A DNA stretch of 64,000 bases, from the NCBI RefSeq assembly GCF_000149955.1, contig NC_030999.1, forward strand, positions 1,197,282 through 1,261,281, read 5' to 3'. The stretch comes from Fusarium oxysporum f. sp. lycopersici 4287 (Eukaryota; Ascomycota; Sordariomycetes; Hypocreales; Nectriaceae). The notes beneath the pieces were generated by a model, which made no database searches, was not told the DNA's origin, and worked only from the letters and a program-made list of their open reading frames with translations. The translations under genes and the position numbers were made by a program. Below, piece by piece: positions 1-9,518 of this stretch (its first letter is position 1; the number at the start of each line of letters is the position of its first letter).

Positions 1-1059
1 TCGGGGCTTGAATCCCTTCCATGCCTGATTTGGAAAGACATAGAAGCATTTCGCAAGTTCGTGGGATAACCCACACGCCGGGCATTCCTGTCTCTTCTCA
101 GGAGACCTCTGGCGTTTTCTTTCTCCCTTCTTCGAAAATGGGTACTGGCCTTCAATGATGCGGGCGTCCCCTTCATCATCCTGGGGGTCCTCCCCAGCAT
201 AGCTCGCAGAAAACGCACCGCGGGCCACTCGGCCCTTCGTGGCTTCTGCATCTTGGAGCTCATTTCGGAAGGCGTTCCCTACATCTCGGTATGAGAGGGC
301 CCTATTTTGCAATAGAGTCTTTGAAGAGATTTTGTATGAGGCAGTCCAGCTGGGCAAGATGTGTGTGGTGACACTGAAGAAGTCCCAGGCCCATGCACTG
401 TTGTGGAGCGTTTCAGGGACCTCTCGTTGTCGCCCTTTCGCCATTGCCTCTTCCCATTGATCTAGCCACTTGAATGCTGCTTGGCTGACCGTCTTTGGGG
501 CAGTTCTTAGTAATGTAAGATACCTATTTCTGGCATCCTTCGTTTCATCTTCCTCGGTCCTTCCACACCGGGCACGAAGGTTCCAGTGCCATTCGTATAT
601 TGATTCGTGTGACTGACAGCAGGTTTGAATCAAGCTTGGGGAGACCGTACGGATAACCCAGTCCTGAAGGGTTCCAAGAGCGTTTTTCTGTTTTTCGAAA
701 ACCTTCTCTTGTAGCTGATAAAAGGTTAAATCCTGCTGGAAGATCTTCTGGCCTTGGTCTGTAAGGTCAGAGATAGACCATGTTCCATTCACCGTTTCCT
801 GAATGTCGTCTGGGGCGCCGTCTTGAGATTCGGCAGTATGAGACCGGATTGTTCGTTGGGCTGTAGCGGTCTTCGTATATCTGCGTTTTCTTATATCCGG
901 GATAGCTGGTTCGTCTCCGAGGAATGTCTTGCTTTTGAGGTGCTGCTGAAGACCAAGACGATGGGCCTGAAGGAGGAATTCATGCTCCCAGTTGAGGAAG
1001 TCCTCAGGCTTAGAGAGGGTAGCCGTAAGACCTTCCTTTTGGGGCTTGGATAGGGACAT
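1..1059 (-). CDS. Ty1/copia Gag (N-terminal 353 residues, runs off left edge)
   Basis: An uninterrupted reading frame starts at the ATG at 1059-1057 and is still open at base 1, so the gene continues outside the window. It begins MSLSKPQKEG and contains a tryptophan-rich Gag region (residues about 20-300) and, near residue 330, a zinc knuckle CPACGLSHELAKC (C-x2-C-x3-H-x4-C), a slight variant of the usual C-x2-C-x4-H-x4-C. Gag of copia retrotransposons forms the cytoplasmic virus-like particle and binds the element RNA. Directly upstream lie a tRNA-complementary primer site and an LTR, as expected for the 5' end of a copia element on the minus strand. The pol part is not visible. Family assignment rests on the knuckle plus context; I am confident it is an LTR-retrotransposon Gag, less so of the lineage. 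Confidence 0.8.
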   Translation of the reverse strand, partial: MSLSKPQKEGLTATLSKPEDFLNWEHEFLLQAHRLGLQQHLKSKTFLGDEPAIPDIRKRRYTKTATAQRTIRSHTAESQDGAPDDIQETVNGTWSISDLTDQGQKIFQQDLTFYQLQEKVFEKQKNALGTLQDWVIRTVSPSLIQTCCQSHESIYEWHWNLRARCGRTEEDETKDARNRYLTLLRTAPKTVSQAAFKWLDQWEEAMAKGRQREVPETLHNSAWAWDFFSVTTHILPSWTASYKISSKTLLQNRALSYRDVGNAFRNELQDAEATKGRVARGAFSASYAGEDPQDDEGDARIIEGQYPFSKKGERKRQRSPEKRQECPACGLSHELAKCFYVFPNQAWKGFKPR

Positions 1060-1117
1060 TATGTATGAGAAAGAGGGTTCTTCAAGGTATTGAAAAATAA
1101 AAATAAAAATGGTTGAG

Positions 1118-1134
1118 GCAATGAGACTCTTAAT
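1118..1134 (-). promoter_or_regulatory. Primer-binding site, tRNA-Lys(CUU) anticodon arm
   Basis: On the minus strand the 17 bases directly after the LTR read ATTAAGAGTCTCATTGC. They are complementary to the anticodon arm of a tRNA-Lys(CUU) (GAGACTCTTAAT, ending near tRNA position 39). Drosophila copia is known to be primed by a 39-nt 5' half of initiator tRNA-Met; this site has the same geometry with a different tRNA. The same sequence follows the 5' LTR of the copia element at 57328. Confidence 0.65.
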
Positions 1135-1340
1135 TGTCAGATATTAAGGTGAATCGTGTATATCTCTTGATTCTTTCGCAATCGAAGGACCATTGAGACC
1201 TTATATCTTTGACTGGTTCCTTCTAGGACTTGAGTCCTAGAAAGTCCTAGATGAAAGTCCTACGATCTAAGTTTAGGGCGTCAAACTTTAATCCTGAACC
1301 TTAATCCTGAAGTTGAGGGTGAACCCTCCAACATTCAACA
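1135..1340 (-). repeat. 5' LTR of the left-edge copia element (206 bp)
   Basis: On the minus strand the segment begins TGTTGAATG and ends TCTGACA, the TG...CA ends typical of LTRs, and is followed immediately by the primer site and then by gag. The outer flank GTTGG (1341-1345) should be the 5-bp target duplication, to be found again at the unseen far end. Only one LTR is in the window, so its age cannot be judged. Confidence 0.75.
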
Positions 1341-1487
1341 GTTGGCTCTCGACAGCCTGTACCTTCTTGAGCATATCGGTCCACGTGTCCGATCTGCTCA
1401 CCTCCTAGGTCTTCGTGAGTATAACAAATAAAGCCGGGGACTCCATCACCTACAACAGCAAAGTTATGCCATTTTCCAACAGAGCCC
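1341..1487 (-). pseudogene. hAT transposase fragment (copia insertion target)
   Basis: This 147-bp piece is nearly identical to 23689-23835 inside the intact hAT transposase gene, including the short intron (GTAGGT...CTAG) and the coding motif GSVGKWHNFAV. It ends on the left at the copia LTR and on the right at a sequence starting CAAGGGTGTGCTC, so it was broken by two later insertions. It is non-functional. Confidence 0.85.
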
Positions 1488-1518
1488 AAGGGTGTGCTCA
1501 ACTCAACGTATTTCAATA
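1487..1518. repeat. hAT-like terminal sequence, copy 1
   Basis: The segment starts CAAGGGTGTGCTCAACTCAA and recurs in the same orientation at 2810-2842 with few differences. It resembles the terminal repeat CAAGGTTCC...TCAACTACACC of the hAT element at 41292. It is probably the end of a hAT element or MITE inserted into the hAT fragment on its left. Confidence 0.45.
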
Positions 1519-1820
1519 TGTACAATAGGGCTGAGTTCCAAGATGATCGGCAGGCAAATGAGACACTAAGCCGGCGGCGGAGGGCAAAGAGAAGTTGGCT
1601 ACATAAAAGAGGGGTAATGACAGTAGATGAAGGAAAGGAAGAAATTGATCAGATGGGTGTTTATGAGCAAGTAGGGGGGGCGAATCGTCGAGAATTGGTG
1701 GTCAAGGAAGGTAGGCGCAAGCAAAGGAACGGCGCTGTGGATCATCCGGCAAGACTGGGCATAACGCAAGAACATGTCATACAGTTGTTGCAGTATGTAA
1801 AAGAATACTATGGCGATTAG
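1494..1820 (+). pseudogene. C-terminal remnant of a pogo/Tc1-like DDE transposase
   Basis: The open frame contains a strongly basic stretch SRRRRAKRSWLHKRG followed by a segment like VMTVDEGKEEID. This order is what I know from the C-terminal tails of fungal pogo-type (DDE_1) transposases, where a basic run is followed by a short helical segment rich in 'EGQ'. The catalytic domain is absent, so the piece is a remnant. About 60 bp downstream lies a terminal inverted repeat (1880-1928) of a family that also ends an AT-rich MITE at 57186-63230. I infer that this remnant belonged to the autonomous partner of that MITE. The identification is from motif recognition only. Confidence 0.45.
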
Positions 1821-1879
1821 TTTTAATTGAGAGGCTTTGTTGTGTTTTTCTGGTGATTTCTATTTTGATAGCTGAAGAA

Positions 1880-1928
1880 AAGTGTTCCGCTCGCTTGTCT
1901 GTTTCACTCGCCTATCATGTACGTCATA
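1880..1928 (-). repeat. Right terminal inverted repeat of a pogo-like element
   Basis: Read on the minus strand this is GTACATGATAGGCGAGTG, then AAACAGACAAGCGAGCGG. It shares the pattern ACGTAnnTGATArGCGAGTGnnnCAGACAAGCGAG with the ends of the MITE at 57186-63230 and with 63947-64000. The motif GCGAG(T/C)G occurs twice, 16-17 bases apart, in every copy. Confidence 0.6.
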
Positions 1929-2009
1929 CGATTCCTATCTTGATCAATTAGCCTGAAACGTTTTTCTTCAGTGAGAAAGCCGCATCGATCGGCAGACATG
2001 ACATACGCG

Positions 2010-2441
2010 TTAGTTCCAGCTGCAGGGAACCTGAATGACCCAACCGGGCTGAATAAAGTCTTTGTTCTTAATAGTACCAGAGTTCATTGCCTGCAGACTA
2101 TCCGCGTTGGTGCAGAAGTCCTCTGCAATGGATCCTAGAGTGTCGCCCCTCACGATGACATACGCGCCATCAGTGGGTGTGTTCTTTCTGCAGTCGCGGT
2201 GACGAGCACGGCAAGGGACCTTAACACTCATGCCAGGCATAAGTTCTCCTTTGAGGTTGTTCCACTGCCTGACGACAGAAGGATTAGTACAGAAGTCGGC
2301 CGCAACGTTCTCGACAGTATCGATACTGGTGGCATAGTACCACCCTTCACCCTTGTGGTTTGGGTTCATTTTGCATCCTCGGCGCAGAGCGTCTGACACG
2401 CCGAGGAAGGAGCTGAGGACAAAAACGACGTCGAAACGCAT
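2010..2441 (-). CDS. Secreted protein with two LysM domains (143 aa)
   Basis: A single-exon gene with ATG start. Residues 1-18 form a signal peptide (hydrophobic core VVFVLSSFLGV, likely cleavage after SDA). Two LysM chitin-oligomer-binding domains follow: about residues 33-77 (WYYATSIDTVENVA...VKVPC) and 93-140 (AYVIVRGDTLGSIA...IQVPC). Six cysteines (23, 51, 77, 84, 110, 140) suggest three disulfides. Secreted fungal LysM proteins without enzymatic domains bind chitin fragments and are best known from plant and insect pathogens, where they dampen chitin-triggered immunity or protect hyphae; the role here is inferred from family only. The gene sits between a hAT/pogo remnant and a Fot1-like element, a setting common for effector-type genes. 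No lesion is visible. Confidence 0.85.
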   Translation of the reverse strand: MRFDVVFVLSSFLGVSDALRRGCKMNPNHKGEGWYYATSIDTVENVAADFCTNPSVVRQWNNLKGELMPGMSVKVPCRARHRDCRKNTPTDGAYVIVRGDTLGSIAEDFCTNADSLQAMNSGTIKNKDFIQPGWVIQVPCSWN

Positions 2442-2809
2442 GATTGCTTAGGAGCTGAAGTGTATGGAGATGGGGAATGGGACGAAGGGGTAAGGATGTA
2501 TAGGATTGGCTGGTGAGAGACTATGAGTTTACAGGTTTTCAATTAACGGGAGGGATGGAAATGATTCAGGCTTAAATACTTTTATTCATTTAAATAGATC
2601 CCACAGCAAACCCTTTCTTTCGTATTCGTAAAAACTTAGTATCTAGTAATTTAACCTTAGCAATAGCACTATAACTAATCCAGTCGCTGAAAGCCTCTAG
2701 TCTCAGAATCCGAGGTATTTCAAGGCATCTTTAGCTTCCACATAGGCAAACCTTATGAAATTAAAGGATATGCCCTGCAAAGATGTCAAGTTAGACATGT
2801 GAATAATGT
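2442..2809. other. Upstream region of the LysM gene
   Basis: About 370 bp without a coding frame. It contains the 5' flank of the minus-strand LysM gene. I see no recognisable repeat. Confidence 0.4.
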
Positions 2810-2842
2810 AAGGATGTGCTCCACTCAACGTATTTCAACATA
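2810..2842. repeat. hAT-like terminal sequence, copy 2
   Basis: This is the second copy of the sequence at 1487-1518 (here AAGGATGTGCTCCACTCAAC). It opens a 240-bp block rich in CAACG/TCAAT motifs that is interrupted at 3050 by the Fot1-like element, so the Fot1 copy probably landed in a hAT terminal region. Confidence 0.45.
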
Positions 2843-3051
2843 TTGAATGGATTGACGATCAACGTCAACTCAACGTTAATCAACATCGAGTTTAGATTAC
2901 ATAAACATCAATCCATTCAAGACTATCGTTGATTGAATTATGTATGCATGTGGATTTTCCGTCAATCGTTGAGTGAATGGATGGAAGGTGGTGGATTTAA
3001 CGTAGTACGTCCTAGAGGAGTTTTTGACAACATCAGTGGGTTTAGTGACTA

Positions 3052-5230
3052 CCATCCACAACCCCTCTTTCGGCAAGCAAAATAAAAAAAGCTTCACCAA
3101 AACTCATCAACTTCACTTACACAAATATTGGCCAAAATAAATAGCTACTTGGAGGGCAATGCCTTTGCTGATTATAGAAATGATTGGAGTTAACGATTGT
3201 AGCCCTCCAAGGCTGTGCGGGGTACGCGATGTATGCATACCGTGCTATGGAAATAGTGTTAATTCAATCATCAAGTTCCTCACCGCTCTTTTCTATGTTT
3301 TTTGTCATTTTTCTGCGGCAACGACAAAAAAATGCCTAGATCGAGACTTCGATGGAAATATACAGAGGACGACATGGCAGAGGCTATATTGGATGTTACT
3401 GACGATGGCTTTTCGCCCCCTCAAGCCGCTCATAGACGGGGAGTGCCCCGGAGTACTCTAATCGACAGACACGGCCGCGGGGCCGTGAAAGAGCAGATCC
3501 ACCCTCATCGACGGTTGTCCAAGAGCCAAGGGGATAGGCTGGCTCTCTGGATCCTCCGCCAGGAGTCCTTGGGCTATGCTCCGTTCCACAGTCAGATCCG
3601 CGCTTGCGTCATGGGCTTGTTGAGGCAGCAGAGCGAACATCCCGACTTAGGACGTAACTGGGTGATCAAGTTTATCAATCGCCGCGCAGACCTAAAGACC
3701 AAGATGGGTAGACGTCAAGAAGCCAAGAGGTTCGACTCTTTCACACCTAGAGCGGTTCATTGGTATTTTGATATCCGGGAGGGCCAATATGGTTGGATCA
3801 AGCCTGAAAACACCGTCAACGTTGATGAGGGGGGCATTATGACTGGTTTCGGCAAGCATTCACCTCTATTACTTGTCGGTGCTTGCATTTTGACCGACTA
3901 ATTCTCTTCATTCAGGCCTAGATAGCTTAGTTGTTGGAAGCGCGGACCCGAAGCGCAAGGCCTTTCTCAAGGGACCACAAACTCGGAATTGGACTTCATT
4001 CATCGAAGCTGTCACTCCTGACGGCCGCGCTTTAGTTCCTGGCATAATATTCAAGGGGAAACAACTCCAGAAACAGTGGTTTCTTGATGAGTTTAAGCAG
4101 ATAGCAGACTGGTATTACATAACTTCGCCCAACGGGTGGACTGATGACCACATAGGCATTGAATGGCTTGAAAGAGTCTATCTGCCCCAGACTACGCCTG
4201 CCGACGACTCTGATGCGAGACTAATCATTTTAGATGGTCATGTAAGTCATGCAACAGTATGTTCTCTATTTTCCCCACCTCAGGATCAGTGCTGAGTGAT
4301 GGAAGGATGAATGAATGGCCACGTGCCTTTTGAACAACGTTTATTGCTGCTATCTACCAGCACACTGCTCTCATGGACTCCAGCCACTGGACAATGGAGT
4401 ATTTAATGCGTCGAAGGCTGCATATCGACGAGAGTTGGAAAAGTTCGCTTCGATGACTGATTCCGCTCCAACGGACAAGGTCAATTTCATCAGGGCCTAC
4501 GCCAAGGCTCGCCGAGTTGGAATGACCAAGAAGAACATACTGTCTGGCTGGAGGGTCACTGGAAACTGGCCAATTTCACGTGCGAAAGCGTTACGGCACC
4601 CAGAAATCCAACAAGACAGGCCAAACAGCGGCCCAAGAGTGACTCCTGAACCTAGGCCGTATCTTGGCTCGGACGATACTCCACAGACGAGCCGTCAAAT
4701 TCGTGACCTTGGGCTGAACAAAACACCAAAGACACGGAGACGGTACAGTATGATAGCCAAGGGCTTTGAGGCTCAACAGCAGACGGTAGCGGCGCATACT
4801 CTGAGGATTGCCAGCCTAGAGGAAGAATTGGCTCGGCTGAAAAGAGGGAAGAAGAGGAAGACGGTGCCGAATCCTAACAAACGTTTCATGACTCTTGGAG
4901 AGACTCTAGCTGGTAAGGAGCCCATACCAGAAGGGGCGACTCGTTATACGCCTGTCGGGGTGGGATTTGTCTCTTCAAGCGAGCAAGAGTCAGAATCGGA
5001 GGCTGGTTCTGTCATCGAAGTCAGAGAGGAAAACATACCCCACCAACCACTCAGGCGGTCGCGGCGGATGGTGAAAAAACCAGAGTACAATAGATAAGCC
5101 CTATTTATGATTTATGAAACGAAAAATTTCACGGATTTCTATCAATTCGGTCAAATTCTATGTAAGTGAAGTTGTTGATTTTTGGTGGTGGCTTTTTTAT
5201 TTTGCTTGCCGAAAGAGGGGTTGTGGATGG
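3052..5230 (+). mobile_element. Fot1/pogo-like DNA transposon, copy 1 (2179 bp, both ends present)
   Basis: The ends are inverted repeats of about 70 bp. The left end is CCATCCACAACCCCTCTTTC (3052 onward) and the right end is its complement (to 5230), both continuing through GGCAAGCAAAATAAAAAA and a block like CAACTTCACTTACA. A TA dinucleotide flanks both ends (3050-3051 and 5231-5232), the target duplication of the Tc1/mariner-pogo superfamily. Length and gene content fit fungal Fot1-type elements. The transposase inside carries one premature stop. Confidence 0.92.
3332..5097 (+). pseudogene. Fot1/pogo-like transposase, one premature stop
   Basis: Three exons: 3332-3851, 3916-4256 and 4306-5097 (1653 nt, 550 residues if the stop is ignored). 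The N-terminus has a psq-type helix-turn-helix (YTEDDMAEAILD...) and a CENP-B-type domain (LSKSQGDRLALWILRQES). The DDE_1 catalytic domain has NVDEGGIM (first Asp), IILDGHVSH (second Asp) and LQPLDNGVF (third Asp), so all three acidic residues look intact. Intron 1 (64 nt) begins GC rather than GT, a GC-AG intron, with branch CTAAT. Intron 2 (49 nt) is GTATGT...AAG. A TGA at 4312-4314 replaces the Trp found in copy 2 (DEWMAT). Unless the stop is read through or is a sequencing error, the protein ends before the third catalytic Asp. Confidence 0.85.
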
Positions 5231-5327
5231 TACCATCAGACATGTAAGGACCAACTATTCAGTCCAGCAAGCCAGATATAGTCCGTATAGTATCCATTGC
5301 CCCAACGCCGGATAGAATGCCATAGAT

Positions 5328-5521
5328 AGAGGCCCGGTAGCAAGAGGAAGGCCGAGCTTAAGGTTCATATTCGCAGATTGGAAGAGCTGGTACAGAGCCA
5401 GACGGATAGAAAGAGTGCAATTGTAGAGTGTAGTAATAACATTAACGGAGAAAAGAGGAGCGAAGAGGCAGGTTCGCATTGGGTCATGGCTGCTCACCTG
5501 CAGCTGACAAAATTTACATGA
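5328..5521 (+). pseudogene. Zn(II)2Cys6 transcription-factor remnant
   Basis: One frame reads RPGSKRKAELKVHIRRLEEL. This is the linker and short coiled-coil that follow a fungal zinc cluster; just upstream the same frame holds RRIECHR interrupted by a stop, like the end of the cluster. The frame closes at 5521 with no further domain. It is a fragment of a binuclear zinc-cluster regulator, recognised by pattern only. Confidence 0.45.
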
Positions 5522-5629
5522 AGTTCAAGGCAGAACATCCTCTAACCAAGAGCGAAAATCATTCAGGGTCCAACTGGCAAGTCTGCGAAGAACTGCAACA
5601 ATGATAAAAAGACCATCGATGCTTTTCGT

Positions 5630-5800
5630 GTCTCCGACAGGGTTGCAATCCACTCCACTGAATCCACGATCTGTTGGATTAGTGATAGCGCCTCGATAAA
5701 AGAAACATGTATTTTGTGGGTCCCCGGATATATCCATACCGGGTAGCGGGGAAAACACCTGTTAGATTGGCGGCTGGGAATGGGCTCCACTTCCCTTATT
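5630..5800 (+). pseudogene. Possible decayed LINE RNase H fragment
   Basis: One frame contains VSDRVAIHSTES and, about 30 residues on, CILWVPGYIHTG followed by a stop. The spacing and the 'WVPG' motif resemble the C-terminal RNase H domain of fungal LINEs, in which W-V-P-G-H precedes a G-N-E-x-A-D motif. The match is weak and the reading frame is broken. Confidence 0.3.
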
Positions 5801-6246
5801 GCAATATTATTCTTGTATCCAAAAGAGGGGTTTCACCCCTCTTTGACAGACTGATCAAAGAATCAAGTCGACGATCAATAACATCACAACATTCTGGTCC
5901 ACACTTGGATACACTCACCCCATCGTATTCGTGCGTATCTAACAACATCTAAAAGGACAGAACAGAGACAGAAGCTCCTGGGGACGAGATTGATCCTCAA
6001 GTGTGAAAATTAACCCTATTTTAATTGGATATTAACCCTACACGCGTATCTAACACGATCCATTCCACGAGGCTGGTCGGCTGGTGGATATGTAATCCAT
6101 CCATTCCACTCGAAGCGCTCGTGGAGTGGATGGAGTGGATTTGAAGTGGAGTGAGTTAGGGGCTCCCTGCCAAGTTAGGTGTGAGCTTAGCTCTGGCTGA
6201 CAGCTACCCTAGAACAAAAAAAACAATGAACTCTCTTGACATCGCA
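5801..6246. other. Non-coding, with a GTGGA-rich inverted block
   Basis: No gene is visible. At 6055-6160 there is an imperfect inverted arrangement of ATCCATTCCACGAG and CTCGTGGAGTGGAT. It resembles the GTGGAATGGA-rich subterminal regions of the hAT elements in this window, so this may be a hAT end or MITE. Confidence 0.3.
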
Positions 6247-6397
6247 CAACTCTCTCCTGTAAAAACTTTTCCTTGGCACCCGCTGTTAGCGCTCTGCTAG
6301 GGTAGAGAATTTTTGCAGGCTAAAATGGCAGCAAAAGCAGCTGTGGGGCTAACGGGACCCTAACAGCTGCCTGAAGAAAGGGATTCAGAGAGTTGAC
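6247..6397 (+). repeat. 5' part of the SINE-like retroposon, cut by a gap
   Basis: This segment begins CAACTCTCTCCTGTAAAAA and matches the first about 150 bp of the retroposon at 41435-42085, including CTGTTAGCGC and the end ...CAGAGAGTTG. It runs into the assembly gap, so its 3' part is unknown. Its ends are mutually inverted (AACTCTC/GAGAGTT), which could also fit a small MITE. Confidence 0.55.
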
Positions 6398-6497
6398 NNN
6401 NNNNNNNNNNNNNNNNNNNNNNNNNNNNNNNNNNNNNNNNNNNNNNNNNNNNNNNNNNNNNNNNNNNNNNNNNNNNNNNNNNNNNNNNNNNNNNNNN
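6398..6497. other. Assembly gap (100 N)
   Basis: The run is exactly 100 N, a conventional unknown-length gap. It removes the 3' part of the copia pol gene on its right and the retroposon on its left. Confidence 0.99.
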
Positions 6498-9400
6498 AAT
6501 GGCGAATATCATCTTGTAGCTCATCGGCTTGACAACAGAGGCGAAGGTTTCGTTGAAGTCAATTCCTTCCCTTTGCTCGAATCCTCTCACAACAAAGCGA
6601 GCTTTGTGCCGCAGAACTTGCCCATTTTCTCCTCTTTTGAGCTTGAACACCCATTTGCCTCGAAGGACCTTTCGTCCTGGGGGAAGAGTGGCTAAGGTCC
6701 AGACACCATTCTCGACCAGAGACTTGTGTTCATCCTTCAGTCCTCCCCACCAGAGTTTTCCATGTACACCCTGCGTGGCTTCCCTGAAGGTTCTTGGTTC
6801 GGACTGATCGATGTCGCGAGCGACTAGGTACAGTTGTTCTGCAACTGTTGCTAGGAAGGCGAAGTTTGTGCTGGCCAGTATGTATCTCGATGGCAGCTGT
6901 CCCCTGGTCGATCTTTCCGGCAGCCGAGACTCTGCATGCTCCTCTGTTTCTTCCGACGACACTTCGCGCTCGTCTGTGGCAACATGGATACTCGATCTGG
7001 TTGACTCTTGGTCTGGATCCCATCCTGTATCTCCCACCAGGAGCTCATCCGGCGTCGCGTCTCCACGGCCTGTTTCCCCGCTTCTGTTCGCCTCTCTCGA
7101 CGCGATCGGAAGGGGCGACGGCTCTAGAACGATGGCATTCTCCACATCGCTATCCCCTTCTCTGACTACTCGTCGTCGTTGCGATGGCCTCCGGTCACTC
7201 GTTTGATGCGTGAGATTGCCAAGTGTTGGTTCGATGTTTTTGATGTTTTCAGAGAAGACAACATTATTAGACACAAAGACTCGTCCCCTTTCGTCAAGAA
7301 GTATATAGTTCGTACTGCCCTGATAGCCGAGAAGCTGGCAGGGAATGCTCTTTGACTGCATCTTTTTTCGTTTAGAGGATGGAAGCAGAGCCCATCCTCG
7401 TGAGCCAAGAACTCGCAGATGGCTGAGGTCGGGAACATCTCCATACCAGGCTTGGTAAGGAGTAGTGGAAATGCTCGCCGTAGGACAGAGATTTCGGATG
7501 CGGTTTACTGCCTTGAGGAAGTACGGCCACCATTTCAAAGCGAGTCCGGATTTGATCAGTGTCGGTGTGAGTTTTTCCAGGATGATTCGATTGAGAACTT
7601 CAGCAAATCCATTTTGTTCGTGTTGTTCAGTTGCTGTATAGGAAAGTTTAATTCCTCTGTCCCGGCAGAACCTGGTCAGGACGTGGCTTCGATTTTCTCC
7701 CCCTCGATCAAGATGCAGGAAGTGGCATCGTCTTTCCGGTCTTTCGAACTGTTCCAATAGATGTTGGAAACATTCTTCAAAATCTGACCTTTCTTTGACT
7801 GGATACACCCAGGACATTTGCGTAAAGTCATCAATAAAGCAGGCCCAATACCGGCTCCCGTCTACTCCCACTTCTGGGAATGGTCCGGCAATATCCGCAT
7901 GAATACACTCCAGAGGGTAAGTGCCTTTCTTGATCGGTCGAATGTGAGGACATTCCCTGAGTTTGCCTTGCACACAGGCCCCACATGGGTTTGATGTAGA
8001 ATTATCCGGTCGAATTCCAGTAAACATATTCATCAGTCTCTTGATATTCCTCTCTCCTAAATGTGCGAGTCGCTCGTGCCAAAGGTGAAGTCGAGGATCT
8101 CCCACCGAAAAGGAGGCCAAAGCGGTTTGAAAATGATCTTCCTCAGCTTCGTCAACCACGTAGACACCTGAGATTCTTGTCGCAGTGAGGACGACTTTTC
8201 CCTTGTTTGTGACCACTGCCTTTCCATTTCGGAAGACAACCTCTGCCCCCTTCTTCTCTAGTGCTGACACGGACAAGAGGTTAGAGTGTCCTTCTGGAAC
8301 ATATAGAGCGCTATCAAGAGTAACGTTCTGCGACCCCTTGGGCCCTTGCACACGGAGGCAGTACGTTCCACATCCTCCTGGCATGACCTTTACGTCCGCA
8401 ATACCATTGATCGGGAGACCGTGGTACTTGTGAAGTGATGTAAAGTTCTCCTGTCGACAAAAGATATGCAATGAGGCCCCACTGTCCAAAACGTGGATAC
8501 GTTCGAGGGCCTGAGTTCGGAGAGATGCGTGAAGACTAGAAGGTCCGATTGATGAGCCAATCAATCCAAGGTGGCCTTGGAAGTCATTTTGCCAGAGAGC
8601 CAGTCGAGCTTGATCAGGTTGAAGGTATGCAGGAGTCGCCTGCGTGGCAGATTCCAGTTCATCAGTCGTCTTCTCCCTTTCTTTCTCCCGACTCTGCATT
8701 TTCCGTTGTCGTCTGTCGTAACCAGCTTTACTACGCTCTCTTCTGAGTTCGGGGTGAAGCTTCCAGCAAGTTGACTTGTCATGCCCTTTTCTTCCACAGT
8801 ATCCGCAGCATGACACATCTTGAGCCATCATGGCTCTATGTGCAATCTTGGCCGTAGCGCTTCTTTGTCTGTCCTCCTCCTGAGATACAGCAAAGATGGC
8901 GGTTTCGAACGTGACGGCCTCTTTGAGAACAACGTCGCGATTGTTTGGATCTCGGATAGGAAGAATATTATGGTTCTGATTGAAGGCAGTGAGAAACACT
9001 TCATAGTCCGGACCAAGTCCACAAAGGAACTTATTGACAAAATGCGGTTCCCCGATCTGGCAGGTTTCGTCCATCTCCAAGAGTTCAGCCCTGACTTGAC
9101 GAAGCTTATTTGCGTATTCCATGACTGAATCGCAAGACTCAAGGGTGAGTTCTTGATACCTGCGGTCGAGCTCTTGGAAGATGGCGCTTCCGACGGGCCG
9201 ATATCGGGTTTCAAGGTGGTTGATCATTCCCTGAGCCGTCGAGATCCCCGTGGTAAACACTCGGGCGTTATAACCGAGACGACTTCGAATGGCACCGCAT
9301 GCTCGATCTTGGCGGCTCCTCCAGGCCTCAATCTGGGTTGCAAGGTCGTTACCTTCTGTTGGTGGTTGAGAATTCCTGGTCAGAAGGTCTCCATATCCAC

Positions 9401-9518
9401 ACATGTCCAGAAGGTCGAGCATTTCTCTCTTCCAGGTTAGCCACTGGCTGGTTTGCTCCAGCTTTGGAATGGTGCCGGGACTGCCCACGAGGTTGAGCGG
9501 TTCCTTGGGGAGTGACAT
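6498..9518 (-). CDS. Copia Gag-Pol polyprotein, 3' part lost in gap (about 1007 residues)
   Basis: I place the start at ATG 9518 (MSLPKEPLNLVG), since no ATG opens the longer frame. Domains in order: Gag with the UBN2-like segment (WLTWKREMLDLL); zinc knuckle CGYCGRKGHDKSTC; aspartic protease VLDSGASLHIF; GAG pre-integrase HH-CC zinc region (LWHERLAHLG...CGACVQGK); integrase with acidic residues in HADIAGPF, HLDRGGE and NGFAEVLNR; then the start of reverse transcriptase (KWVFKLKRGENG, KARFVVRGFEQ). The frame then enters the gap. No stop or frameshift is visible over about 3 kb, so this copy may be young even though it is incomplete. The polyprotein would drive cytoplasmic particle assembly, reverse transcription and integration. 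Confidence 0.9.

Noticed and set aside
1494..2009. Extending the pogo-like remnant into a full transposase gene
   Set aside because: No catalytic-domain sequence is found on either side; only the basic tail is present.
6360..6497. Apparent C-terminus of the truncated copia polyprotein beyond the gap
   Set aside because: The gap length is arbitrary, so the frame on the far side is meaningless; that side is repeat DNA.
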